Of a stretch of DNA of 64,000 bases, positions 23,897 through 33,609 are shown piece after piece. Position numbers and translations under genes: made by a program. Origin of the DNA: Pholis gunnellus (Eukaryota > Chordata > Actinopteri > Perciformes > Pholidae); assembly GCA_910591455.2 (NCBI GenBank), contig OU342818.1, positions 20,598,427 through 20,662,426 on the forward strand. The letters run 5' to 3'. Under the pieces are notes generated by a model, which saw only the letters and a list, made by a program, of their open reading frames with translations, was not told the DNA's origin and searched no databases. Position 1 is the first letter of the stretch; the number at the start of each line of letters is the position of its first letter.

Positions 23897-24836
23897 TGTG
23901 GAGAATTACAGTATTAAGAAGTAGAAGTAGTAGAATTTGTAGCACCCTTAGTGGTGAATAGAAGTGTCACAATAATAAAATGTAAAATATGTAAGAGTCA
24001 CAAAATATTTGCTGAAGAATGAATTATGTTTGTAATATGTTTACATGAAGGATATTATATGTTACAGTATATTGACATATTGAATGTATTGAAATCATGA
24101 ATGCATAAACACTGGAGGATTTAAACACTGTAAAGAATAGCCATCAGGGAAAGTTAGGGAATTCAAGGCAAGGCTTTTCAGAGACACCAAAGGGGACACC
24201 AAAGGGGACACAGAGGTGCTGGACAAATGGCCAAGGAAGGAGGAGGAGAACCGGAGACAACTGATGAGGAAGCAGACGGCCATAAAGTAACAGAGAGGAC
24301 TCCTGGGAAAGACCATGCGGTCCCAGGTCAGAGGTCATGTCAGAGGTGATGTCACAAGGAACCAGCCACTGAGATGAGCAACGGATCGATGGAGGTGGGG
24401 TCAGATCAATCGGAAACCAATCACTGACCCCGGATGACGGCCTTTATGTTTTGCGACGGCTTGGGGCGCTTTCCAGCCATCAAAGAACATAAAAAGAATG
24501 TTTGAGAGAGAAAGTTTCAGTTCTCGGCAATATTCGTTTTTCAGAACCCGGCCAGGTCGGACCTGTGAGTGAAATTGCACGTGGACTCTGTTCTCGAGAA
24601 CATTACCATGCATGGTGTATTTCAGATTGCATTTGTAAAACATTAGGTTGCAATTGAGTGCATCAGTTTGCATTGTTTACCTTCGTGGTTGCAGTTGTAT
24701 CTGCTATCTTTTTATTAAATACTATTTTTGACTTTTAATTGGATCCAGTTCGTTTTTTGATTAGTCTCCGTTGCTGGAAGTCAGCAGCGGCGAAAGTTTG
24801 CAGCCTACCTCCTCTCGTGAAGTTCCAGCCTCGACA
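23897..24836 (+). mobile_element. Solo LTR (family X) nested in the hAT element, 4-bp target duplication
   Basis: Begins TGTGGAGAATTA and ends CCTCGACA, flanked by CTCA on both sides (23893-23896, 24837-24840). A related LTR lies at 26932-27776. A CATAAAAAG TATA-like box near 24488 and an ATTAAAT signal near 24714 suggest plus-strand orientation. The 4-bp duplication fits ERV1-like or some Gypsy elements. No internal region is present. Confidence 0.85.
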
Positions 24837-25049
24837 CTCAATGACCACGCAACACTATTGCAATTGAGCACATACATAATTCTTATAAGTTCAATGCCTC
24901 TATATATTTTTAGCATATTTCTACAGTATCAACAAGAAAATATTCATCACATATGACATACAAGCTCCCAATCTCCCTCTTCCTATAGCTAGCTACTCGA
25001 CTGATAAGCTAACTTGCTAAACACTGGCTATGCACTAGCCTAGACAGCA

Positions 25050-25110
25050 TGCTAGCGTCATTAGCATGTTAGCATCGATCGCTAGCATGTTAGCATCGAT
25101 CGCTAGCTTG
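25050..25110. repeat. Short tandem repeat, 21-bp unit GCTAGCATGTTAGCATCGATC
   Basis: Slightly more than two full units in direct array within the hAT element, with partial units around them. Too short and regular to be CRISPR; a minor internal repeat. Confidence 0.75.
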
Positions 25111-25461
25111 ATATTATAACCATCACCATGTATATACAGTAGGCTATGTAGCCAGACCCAGACATAAAGTATACATCAAGCTAGTTGACATCTGTCACAC
25201 TCAGATAAAATAATGAACTTGACAGACAATCAGCTGAACTTGAAGAGCTGAAGACTGAACTCGTGAACTGTTTTTTGATTCATGGAGAAAGTATTTTGAG
25301 TATTTTAAATACAAAATTACTCCACTCTAAAGTATTTCGTTACAAATTACGTTTGATTTTTAATCGGCTCTATCAAATACAAATTACAAAATACTCAACA
25401 GTAATTGAAATACGTATTTCAAATACAAGTAATAGAAATACTGCCCATCTCTGAGCGGGCG

Positions 25462-26927
25462 GAGCCACATTTCTTGACCCATTGTTGTTACGAGAGGTCA
25501 GCTGCCATAAATCAGTTTTATGATTTTAGTTGAGTCACGGAGCCACCCGTTCTCTGTATACATCCTGTGAGTAACCACGTTGTACTTTTTTGTTTCTTAT
25601 TCATTTTATTTAAGTATGATTTTGCTGGTTTTGCAACAAAAGGGAACATAATACACTCTTTCCAAATTATTACTTTTATAGTGAATAAAAGTAAATTAAT
25701 GAAAATAAATCATCCGTTTTATTATCATTTAAAAGTATATATATAAAAACGTTTTAAAATTAAAACCCATAAAATCTCCAATCCAAAAATACATGTCTGA
25801 CAATATCTTCACTCTTCCTCTGCTTATATGTAGGTGTCAGTAGTAGCCACAAGCTGCCAGTGCCAATAGTTGTCACAGGAGTGCCGCCAGCAGTCAGAGG
25901 GGTGTTGGAGGGCAGAGGAGTGTGCCCCCCCTAGTCTGTGTATGTTTTGATAGTCTGTTTTATGGTTTATTTGTTTTTCTTTTCAAGATCGACGCAAAGT
26001 AAGACAGGTAGTTCGGAAGTAAGAATATGTCAAAATAAAAGTGAAGGTAATAGAATGACCATATACAAGAAAATGGTTCGTCTATGATGCAAGCACATAC
26101 CAGGGTAACATTAGAAGAAAAATAAATAAATATAAATAAATAAATGTGGGCTGATGGGAGTGTGTTAGCAACAATAGTTGACTACATGCGATTTAATATT
26201 AATTTATCCATGTACACAGCAAGAATTAAGTTTTCAATTAATCTGTGGATTGTTTGATGCAATACAGTTTTTAATATAGTTTAATCAAGGTCATTTTTGT
26301 GTGTGCAGTTGTTGCTATTTATTCTTCCACCGTATTGCTTTGCTGCTTGAGTGTAATAGCCTGATTAAGAGTGTTTACCATTTCTACCACTAGATGGCAG
26401 TATACGTGTATTTAAACCATAGATTTGTTATATTTACCTGTGTCTTTGTTAATTGTCTAGGTTATTGATACAGATGTATTTAATGCTGATTATTTCATCT
26501 GATATTTGATGTTGATGGTTAATTTGCAACCTAGTTGTATACATCATGTATTTACTTGTTATTTGTATGTAATAGAAAAGTGAGCATGTGTTCATGAAGC
26601 AATAAATAATGACAATTGGAATATAAAGAGACGTTTGGTTCATTCTTTTCAAACACTAAGCCTAATTTACCCACTTCATTGATTTAATTGTCACACTTAA
26701 ATCCTGAATTGACTGGTGAAACAGAAGAAGTTAAAACGCCAAGATGAGAAGATATAATGTTGGTCAAATACTGTGGTCCAAATAAAATTACTTCAGTTTT
26801 ATTGCCATTGAGATATAGAAAGTTTGATTCTAGAATATTCAAAAAATTCCTAATCTCTCAAGACAAGAGCAAAAACAAGATTAAGTTGTTCTCCTTTCTT
26901 CATTGCTACCATGTTAACTGTCTTGTG
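25462..26927. other. Intergenic, no gene seen
   Basis: AT-rich sequence between the hAT element and the second solo LTR. Only short, unsupported frames occur. Confidence 0.55.
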
Positions 26928-26931
26928 ACCC

Positions 26932-27776
26932 TGTGGAGAATTTAAGAATTAAAAGCATTATTTAGTAGAATTTATAGCACCCCTAGTGGTGAATAAAATT
27001 GTCACAATGATGAGAATGTAAATTATGTTAAGAGTCACAATATATTTACTACAGGATGTTTACTTATAGAAGATATTATATGTTTGCAATAAGTTTACTT
27101 GTAGGAGTCTTTTAACATAATCATTGGAAGTGTTGAACCAAAGTACAGTCACATAGGTATGTGGGTTCTGAGCCATGAGGCAGAGACATCAAAGGGGACA
27201 CAGAGGTGCTGGACAAATGGCCAAGGAAGGAGGAGGAGAACCGGAGACAACTGAAGGGAAGCAGACGGCCATAAAACAGAGAGCACTCCTGGGTAACACC
27301 ATGCGGCCGCAGGACAGAGGGCAGGTCAGAGGTGATGTCAGAGGTGATGTCACAAGGGGTCCAGCCATTGAGATGAGCAGTGGATCGATGAAGGAGGCGT
27401 CAGAGCGATTGGAAGCCAATCACTGACCCCAGAAGACGGCCTTTGTGTTTTGCGACAGCGTGGGACACTTTCCGACCATCAAAGGACATAAAAGGACTGT
27501 TTGCGAGGACGTGCGCCAGGCCATGGTAGTTCGCTTTGCAGGATCCGACTTGGTCGGGCCTGTGAGGGGAGTTGCACGTGGTCTCTGCTCTCGAGATGCA
27601 TACTATCGATAGTGTATTATAGATTGTAATTGTCATCATCAGTTTACAGTCGTCATTGTTTAATTAAATACTGTTTTGAATTTGGACCGGATCGAGTTAC
27701 TTTATGATGCGCCTGCGCAGAAAGAAGTAAACACAGCAGCGGCCTTGCGCTTCCTCCACCAGTTTCAGCCTCAACA
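26932..27776 (+). mobile_element. Solo LTR (family X), second copy, 4-bp target duplication
   Basis: Begins TGTGGAGAATTT and ends CCTCAACA, flanked by ACCC on both sides (26928-26931 and 27777-27780). It is colinear with 23897-24836 across the whole length with many substitutions and indels, so the two are separate, older insertions. A CATAAAAGGAC TATA-like box is at about 27486 and an AATTAAATAC signal at about 27662, giving plus-strand orientation toward the gene array starting within 500 bp. Confidence 0.87.
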
Positions 27777-27829
27777 ACCCCTAAGATTAATCTCTGGAGC
27801 TGTAGGCGGATGCAGACCGTCAGAAGTGT

Positions 27830-28249
27830 TACTATTTTGAAAATGTATCACTGATTGTGTTCATTTTAGTTCCACCTTGAATCCAGGTTTTAGGTCAGCT
27901 TCTCGAAAGCACAAAGGGCCCACAGAATTAGAACAATTATATTTCAAAGAGAAGACTATTAAACGTCCAATTGTTATTATAGGGAAGGGGATCCATAGTT
28001 ACTTGCCAGAGAGGGATGCCCAAAAAAGCTGTCCACAGACCTTTTGCCAGATGCATCAGTGGCTGCAGACAGGTATGAGGAAGAGGTGGGCTAACTGACC
28101 CAAGTGTCACACTTTGGCAGCAACCCCTTTCACAGTGAAAAGGACCAGGAAGCTGCAGAGAGAGAATTTGCTCTGCAGACAGTGACGCGTTATTTTACCT
28201 ACCTTACCGCCGAGTAGACGACTTTTCAATCAGAATACAACCATGGATA
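27830..28249 (+). other. Candidate upstream exon or remnant, unrecognised
   Basis: A frame open from about 27860 to a stop at 28096-28098 follows an acceptor-like CATTTTAG. The deduced peptide (PGFRSASRKHKGPTELEQ... region) is basic and I do not recognise it. It may be a leader exon of the duplicated gene that follows or a decayed unrelated sequence. No repeat of it was seen before the second gene copy. Confidence 0.25.
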
Positions 28250-28618
28250 GACGAGAAAGATCACAGATAGAGGAGATGCCGATGGACAGAAGTGCTCTCA
28301 ACTCTCCCCCCCACTTTATCGCTGAAGAGACTGCCACAGCATACTTGCTGAACCTTGGCCAGGTGCAACAGCACAGGAAGAACCCTTTATTGCTCCAAGT
28401 GAAGGGCCTGTAATTAATTCGGTCATCAATCCCGATGAAGGCTCTGAGCGTTTGAAACTTCGCAACTATTTCCAGACCCTTCGCGATCTGGAATTAAAGA
28501 CTGAAAGCTTTTTAGAGCCAAATCACACTCTGTCTCTAGACAGAGCCCCACTGGACTGCGTCCAACAGCCTGATCTCACAGACTATGATGATTTGGCAAA
28601 TGTCATACTTTTAGGGAC
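28250..28618 (+). pseudogene. Degraded 5' part of the uncharacterised gene, copy 1
   Basis: Matches the segment 29,850-30,356 that precedes the core of copy 2, but with an ~8-bp loss near 28342, about 139 bp missing after 28450, and a 4-bp loss at about 28595 that shifts the frame just before the ATG at 28619. The phrases LAEPWPGATAQEEP and LSLDRAPLD are still readable in one frame. Relative to copy 2 this part cannot be read straight into the core frame. Confidence 0.7.
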
Positions 28619-30160
28619 ATGATGAAGGACTGGCTGAAGTACTGGAATGAAAAACCGGGTAAGACAAGTAAATTCAAAGGCATGACAGATATACACGCTG
28701 GACATCTTTTCGATAGATATTCGGCTTCACCACGCATGGTGTGGGAGGTTGAACATCTTGAAATTATCGTTGAGGAGATTAAGGATTCAATAATCGAGAT
28801 CATTGAGGCATTGACAGGCCTTGAGCGTGATCTGTCAAAAAAGGACATCTCTCCGGAGGTTGAAGGACTTGCTAAATACTTTCTTTGGCTAATTCTGAAA
28901 GACCAGAAGAGATATAAAAAGATATTTCCAACAGGAATGGATATCTCAGATCGCCACAGTGTTGAAATCATGTCATACATCGATCAAGAGGACAGTGATT
29001 ATTGCCCAAACATCGTCAGATGTACAATCACAAGTTCAGTTAGGAATTACCTCCTCAATTACTTAGCAAATGGGGGGATGAAGCCTGTTATCATCCCAGA
29101 CAGAATCAGATGCAGGGCATTTTGCAGTAAGTTACGCTGTAACGCGTACGCTCAGATACTGAACGAAATGTGGTCTTTCATGAAAGAGATGAATGATAAG
29201 ATCGTCTCACACAAAATGTACCCTAAGTATCATCCGTTCTTCTGGTTCAATAACGAACGTTCAACAACTGGCTCATCATATGGGGACGCAGTCGATGAAC
29301 CTGCGCCAGGTGCAACATCACAGCAAGAACTACAGGGAAGGCCAGTTCAGGTATTCGTGGAGGCGCTGGTTTCGCGGATATTCCAAAAAGAAAATCTGAC
29401 CTGGACGACTGCGGACATCGAGGCCATCACTATGCGTCTGTTTGAAAGAACGTGGATCGAAGTTCAGGATGTAAATTTTGATCCCAAAACATTAAAAAAA
29501 CTTGACAAGGCCATTTTCAAAGACCTGTGTGTGATGTGGGGCGGTTTAGAAAAGGTGCTGTTGGCCATGAAATTAGAGCAACGAGAACTTGGGAACTGTA
29601 TTGCCTCCTGTGTCGAATGGAAACTGACACGACGACCCAAAAAGCCCAGCATCATCAGCAAGTTCTTCTCGTCTGTGGGCGAAGGCGTCTCCAACATCTT
29701 CATATGTGGACAGAGAGAGGAGAGGGAGAGTTCAGAAACATCACAGACAGAGGAGAGTTCTGTCAGCCCTCTCAGGGGAAGCAATGAGAACCAGGTGAAG
29801 TCCAGTCCTCACAGGAGTCCAACTTCCCCCCAAGAACCACTACAGACAGAGGGGGAGTGTTCAACTGATGAAGGCTCATCCGCTCATCCGTTCTTCTGTT
29901 TCAATAACGAACATTCAATTCCTGCCACAGTATATAATATACTTGCTGAACCTTGGCCAGGTGCAACAGCACAGGAAGAACCCTTTATTGCTCCAAGTGA
30001 AGAGCCTGTAATTAATCCGGACATCACTCCTGATGAAGGCTCTGAGTCACATTTAAAACTTCATCCTGTGAATGAAGAACTTGAAATGCTGAGTGAGTAC
30101 TTCAAATCTCAGGGTCAACTATGTAAGTTTGAGTATGAACTCAAACATTACCAGACCTAA
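28619..30160 (+). CDS. Uncharacterised protein, tandem gene copy 1 (513 codons)
   Basis: A long open frame of a family I do not recognise. The core is predicted helical, with no signal peptide or membrane segment: residues about 1-170 (DIHAGHLFDRY, WEVEHLEII, DQEDSDYCPNIVRC), then HPFFWFNNERS, an acidic linker ending PAPGATSQQE, a second helical region about 235-370 (FVEALVSRIFQKE, MRLFERTWIEVQDVNFDP, AIFKDLCVMWGG, FFSSVGEGVSNIF), and a Ser/Glu-rich tail with a second HPFFCFNNEHS...PWPGATAQEE motif. The same order repeats in copy 2, offset about 1.73 kb. Upstream homology extends 370 bp before this ATG but is frameshifted, so this start is only the first usable Met. It ends in a TAA caused by one extra base relative to copy 1's own upstream segment. 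Confidence 0.6.
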   Translation: MMKDWLKYWNEKPGKTSKFKGMTDIHAGHLFDRYSASPRMVWEVEHLEIIVEEIKDSIIEIIEALTGLERDLSKKDISPEVEGLAKYFLWLILKDQKRYKKIFPTGMDISDRHSVEIMSYIDQEDSDYCPNIVRCTITSSVRNYLLNYLANGGMKPVIIPDRIRCRAFCSKLRCNAYAQILNEMWSFMKEMNDKIVSHKMYPKYHPFFWFNNERSTTGSSYGDAVDEPAPGATSQQELQGRPVQVFVEALVSRIFQKENLTWTTADIEAITMRLFERTWIEVQDVNFDPKTLKKLDKAIFKDLCVMWGGLEKVLLAMKLEQRELGNCIASCVEWKLTRRPKKPSIISKFFSSVGEGVSNIFICGQREERESSETSQTEESSVSPLRGSNENQVKSSPHRSPTSPQEPLQTEGECSTDEGSSAHPFFCFNNEHSIPATVYNILAEPWPGATAQEEPFIAPSEEPVINPDITPDEGSESHLKLHPVNEELEMLSEYFKSQGQLCKFEYELKHYQT

Positions 30161-31259
30161 ACGCGAGCTGGAAGCAAGGACTGAAATCCTTTTTAAACCA
30201 ATGTTAAATCATGAAAGCCTTGAAGAGCCAAAACAAACTCTGTCTCTAGACAGATCCCCACTGGACCGCGAACTGGAGATCATTTCCCAACGGCCTAATC
30301 TCCCAGAAATTGAGATGTATTATGATTTGAAAGGCAAATGTCATACTTTTAGGGACATGATGAAGTACTGGCTGAAAAAAACGGGTAAGCCAAGTAAATT
30401 CAAAGGCATGAAAGATATACACGCTGGACATCTTTTCGATAGATATTTGGCCTCACCACGCATGGTGTGGGAGGTTGAACATCTTGAAATTATCCTTGAG
30501 GAGATTAAGGATTCAATAATCGAGATCATTGAGGCATTGACAGGCATTAAGCGTGATCTGTCAAAAAAGGAAATCTCTCCGGAGGTTGAAGGTCTTGCTA
30601 AATACATTCTTTGGCTAATTCTGAAAGACCAGAAGAGATATAAAAAGATATTTCCAACAGGAATGGATATCTTAGATCGCCACAGTGTTGAAATCATGTC
30701 ATACATCGATCAAGAGGACAGTGATTATTGCCCAAACATCGTCAGATGTACAATCACAAGTTCAGTTAGGAATTACCTCCTCAATTACTTAACATATGGG
30801 ATGAAGCCTGTGATCATCCCAGAAACAATCAGAAACAGGACATTTTGCAGTCAGTCACGCTGTGACACGTACGCTGAGATACTGAACAAAATGCGGTCTT
30901 TCATGAGAGAGATGAATGATAAGATCGTCTCACACAAAATGTACCCTAAGTATCATCCGTTCTTCTGGTTCAACAACGAACGTTCAACAACTGGCTCATC
31001 ATATGAGGACGCAGCTGAACCTGCGCCAAGTGCAACAGCACAGCAAGAACTAAAGGCAAGGTCAGTTCAGGTATACGTGGAGGCGCTGGTTTCGCTGATT
31101 TTCAAAAAAACATATCAGACCTGGACGACTGCAGACATCAAGCCCATCACTATGCGTCTGTTTGAGAGAACGTGGATCGAAGTTCAGGATGTAAATTTTG
31201 ATCCCAAAACATTAGAAAAACTTGACAAGGCCATTTTCAAAGACCTGTGTGTGATGTGA
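30093..31259 (+). CDS. Uncharacterised protein, tandem gene copy 2, ended by a premature TGA
   Basis: Overlaps the end of copy 1 by 68 bp in another frame and then repeats its core: LSLDRSPLD, FRDMMKYW, DIHAGHLFDRY, DQEDSDYC, HPFFWFNNERS, FVEALVS-like VYVEALVSLIF, MRLFERTWIEVQDVNFDP, AIFKDLCVM. At 31257-31259 it has TGA where copy 1 has TGG, and the same frame stays open for another 105 codons (to 31572). Nucleotide identity to copy 1 is high, yet most differences in the core change the amino acid. It may be a recently inactivated copy or a truncated product. Function unknown. Confidence 0.55.
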   Translation: MSTSNLRVNYVSLSMNSNITRPKRELEARTEILFKPMLNHESLEEPKQTLSLDRSPLDRELEIISQRPNLPEIEMYYDLKGKCHTFRDMMKYWLKKTGKPSKFKGMKDIHAGHLFDRYLASPRMVWEVEHLEIILEEIKDSIIEIIEALTGIKRDLSKKEISPEVEGLAKYILWLILKDQKRYKKIFPTGMDILDRHSVEIMSYIDQEDSDYCPNIVRCTITSSVRNYLLNYLTYGMKPVIIPETIRNRTFCSQSRCDTYAEILNKMRSFMREMNDKIVSHKMYPKYHPFFWFNNERSTTGSSYEDAAEPAPSATAQQELKARSVQVYVEALVSLIFKKTYQTWTTADIKPITMRLFERTWIEVQDVNFDPKTLEKLDKAIFKDLCVM

Positions 31260-31574
31260 GGCGGTTTAAAAAAGGTGCTGTTGGCCATGAAATTAGAGCA
31301 ACGAGAACTTGGGAACTGCATTGCCTCCTGTGTCGAATGGAAACTGACACGACGACCCAAAAAACCCAGCATCATCAGCAAGTTCTTCTCGTCTGTGGGC
31401 GAAGGCATCTCCAACATCTTCATACGTGGAAAGGAGGTTCAGGAGGAGTGTTCAACTGATGAAGGCTCATCCGCTCATCCGTTCTTCTGTTTCAATAACG
31501 AACATTCAATTCCTGCCACAGTATATGAGGACGCACTTGATGAACCTTGGCCAGGTGCAACAGCACAGGAATAA
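31260..31574 (+). pseudogene. 3' continuation of copy 2 beyond the premature stop
   Basis: Colinear with 29528-29970 of copy 1 (VLLAMKLEQREL, RPKKPSIISKFF, SVGEGISNIF, HPFFCFNNEHS, DEPWPGATAQE) but lacks about 125 bp of the Ser/Glu-rich linker. It ends in TAA at the border of the minisatellite. Same reading frame as copy 2. Confidence 0.7.
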
Positions 31575-32245
31575 CTTCTACTGTGATGTTAGGCAACATC
31601 TGATAACTTCTACTGTGATAGTATAAATTATCAGATGTTCTAATAATCTAATAACTTCTACTGTGATGGTAGGCAACATTGTAGTATATTTCAAGCGACA
31701 GTGCTGTTGAAGTGTTGCTGAAGGAAGATCCGCGGACATTGCTCTTGTTGGTAACATGAAGTTTATTACAAACAAGCAACACATGTCATACGGACGGCTA
31801 GCACGACCGGAGAGTCCTCAGTCAATTCATAATGACTCTAAAGTACGGAGAATCCTCGTCTCCTTATATCCAGCTGATGCCCACCCCCTGAGGTTAGGAA
31901 GATAACTCAGAAGGAGCGTAGCATGTTGGCCGCTCCAGGACCCCTAATAAACATGTCTCGGACATGGACCCCTGGTCCTCCTCGCACCCTGCTCCGATAA
32001 TATGAAACATCTGGACATGTCATCAGGGTGCATAAATCGAGGACATGTCTCCTGCATGGCCCCCATTATTCCATATCTCTGCTCCTAACAAAAGGACAGA
32101 GTTCATGCACTTATTCTATCACATAAGATGGAGGAAAATACACGACACAACATCTAATAACTTCTACTGTGATGGTATACATTATCAAATGTTCTAATCT
32201 AATAACTTCTACTGTGATGGTAGGCAACTACCACAGGTGTATACA
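31575..32245 (+). repeat. Minisatellite, unit around TAATAACTTCTACTGTGATG, split by a solo LTR
   Basis: Five imperfect units of the 20-30 bp motif with GGTAGGCAAC or TATAAATTATCAGATG tails occur at 31575-31679 and 32150-32230. The 470-bp insertion 31680-32149 separates them. Confidence 0.8.
31680..32149. mobile_element. Solo LTR (family Y), 4-bp target duplication ACAT
   Basis: Starts TGTAGTATAT, ends ACGACACA, and is flanked by ACAT at 31676-31679 and 32150-32153. It interrupts the minisatellite cleanly. Not related by eye to family X. Orientation not determined; TG...CA ends are symmetrical. Confidence 0.75.
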
Positions 32246-32906
32246 GGTGTGGCTGTGCCATGGGGATGAGCCCGTGGCCTCAGATCTGAGCAAAGTGGGC
32301 TAAGTGGATCTGGTTGAGGGACATTAAGACCAATCCTGATCCTAATGAACTACGACAAGAGTTGACACGTTGCATGACTCACCTGCTGACCAGACCTGCG
32401 CCTCTACTACTAGGCATATAGACTAGTTGTTTTTACAGAAACAGTGTTTCCATGTTGCAGTCGTAATAATCAAGTCTGTTAGTGCAGAAACAAGTCGATT
32501 AATTAATTGAGAGACAAAAAATCTTTTACAGAATTGTCGAACAAAAATGTCAAATATTTATATTTAGTTTCTTAAATGTGAAAATGTGCTGATCATTTTT
32601 ATCTTGTAATTTCAAGCTGTCTGCTTTGGGAAGATGTGCCAGGCATATTTCAAAATGTTTTGAAATATAGACCAAATGATTAACAAGAAAATAATTTGAA
32701 TATTAATCAATAAGTCCTAGTGTAAAATTTCTATTTTTTATCTTACATACAAATGGAAATACAGAGATTCCTCCTTTCCTCTTGTAGCGTTTTACAGATG
32801 AGTCAAATACCTTAAATTTAACAGGATAAATAATAGAAAAAACTATTTCATAAACTTTTGGAGAAATTCAAAATGATTTAGGTAGGTAAGTGAAGGTATT
32901 TTATTG

Positions 32907-32941
<35 letters not shown>

Positions 32942-33609
32942 GTGTGTGTGTGTGAGGGAAGTGTGTTGAACTGATCCAGAGGGTTGCATGGCTGTGAAGA
33001 GCACCACTGTGGTTATGTAAGACTAGCCTACTTTTTATGGGTGTCTGCTGCCATAATAACATCATGCAACAATGAAATTGCGTCAGTTATTTCCTGCAGA
33101 CCCCTTTTTCAATTTGCATGCGCTACAATGAACTTTACTGCCTAATTTTGCCTGGAATAAGAGTGATTGTGCAGTGTTGTGCAGGTATTATCTCTGTCCA
33201 AGACATTCAGCTGAATATAAGAAAAATCTAATCTATTATTCTTTCAAGCCAGCCAATCTTAACTAGCATAACTGCATTCACTGGGATGTTTTCTTACACC
33301 TTTTGTGGCTTTAATTCATTTCCTTAGCTTCCTCAGTGCACCTCGGCTTTGTGCTGGAATACTAGCAGTGCTCAAATCCAGATTAGTGCTAGACAGACAT
33401 CAGGTAAAAGAGTACAGGCTCAGTGTCACCCACACTCTTAACACAGTAACACACTGGCTCTCTGCAGACCCCAGCTGACCCTTAGACTTCACAATTTTGA
33501 TTGTCTTCAAATAAAAACAATGCAAATAATCTATAAAAGCCTATGTTGGTATATAGTGTGTGTGAGGGACCCACAAACCAGGTTCTAATGTATTGCTGTC
33601 CAGCCTTAC
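32246..33609. other. Intergenic, no gene seen
   Basis: Searched on the minus strand for a second PDZ domain exon of the neighbouring NHERF-like gene; none recognised. Contains the TG microsatellite at 32907-32955. Confidence 0.5.
32907..32955. repeat. (TG)n microsatellite
   Basis: About 24 dinucleotide units with one interruption (TT). Confidence 0.95.

Larger units (their letters stand above)
22917..25453. mobile_element. hAT-superfamily DNA transposon, non-autonomous, with 8-bp target duplication
   Basis: The left end CAGAGATGGGCA and right end TGCCCATCTCTG are inverted copies. Both sides carry the same 8-bp flank AGCGGGCG (22909-22916 and 25454-25461), the size expected for hAT. Subterminal regions are full of AAATAC/GTATTT repeats on both sides. 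No transposase frame was seen, so the element is non-autonomous. About 940 bp of its 2,537 bp is a later solo-LTR insertion (23897-24836). Confidence 0.92.

Noticed and set aside
25050..25110. Regular tandem repeat resembling a CRISPR array
   Set aside because: No spacers; direct 21-bp tandem units inside a vertebrate hAT element.
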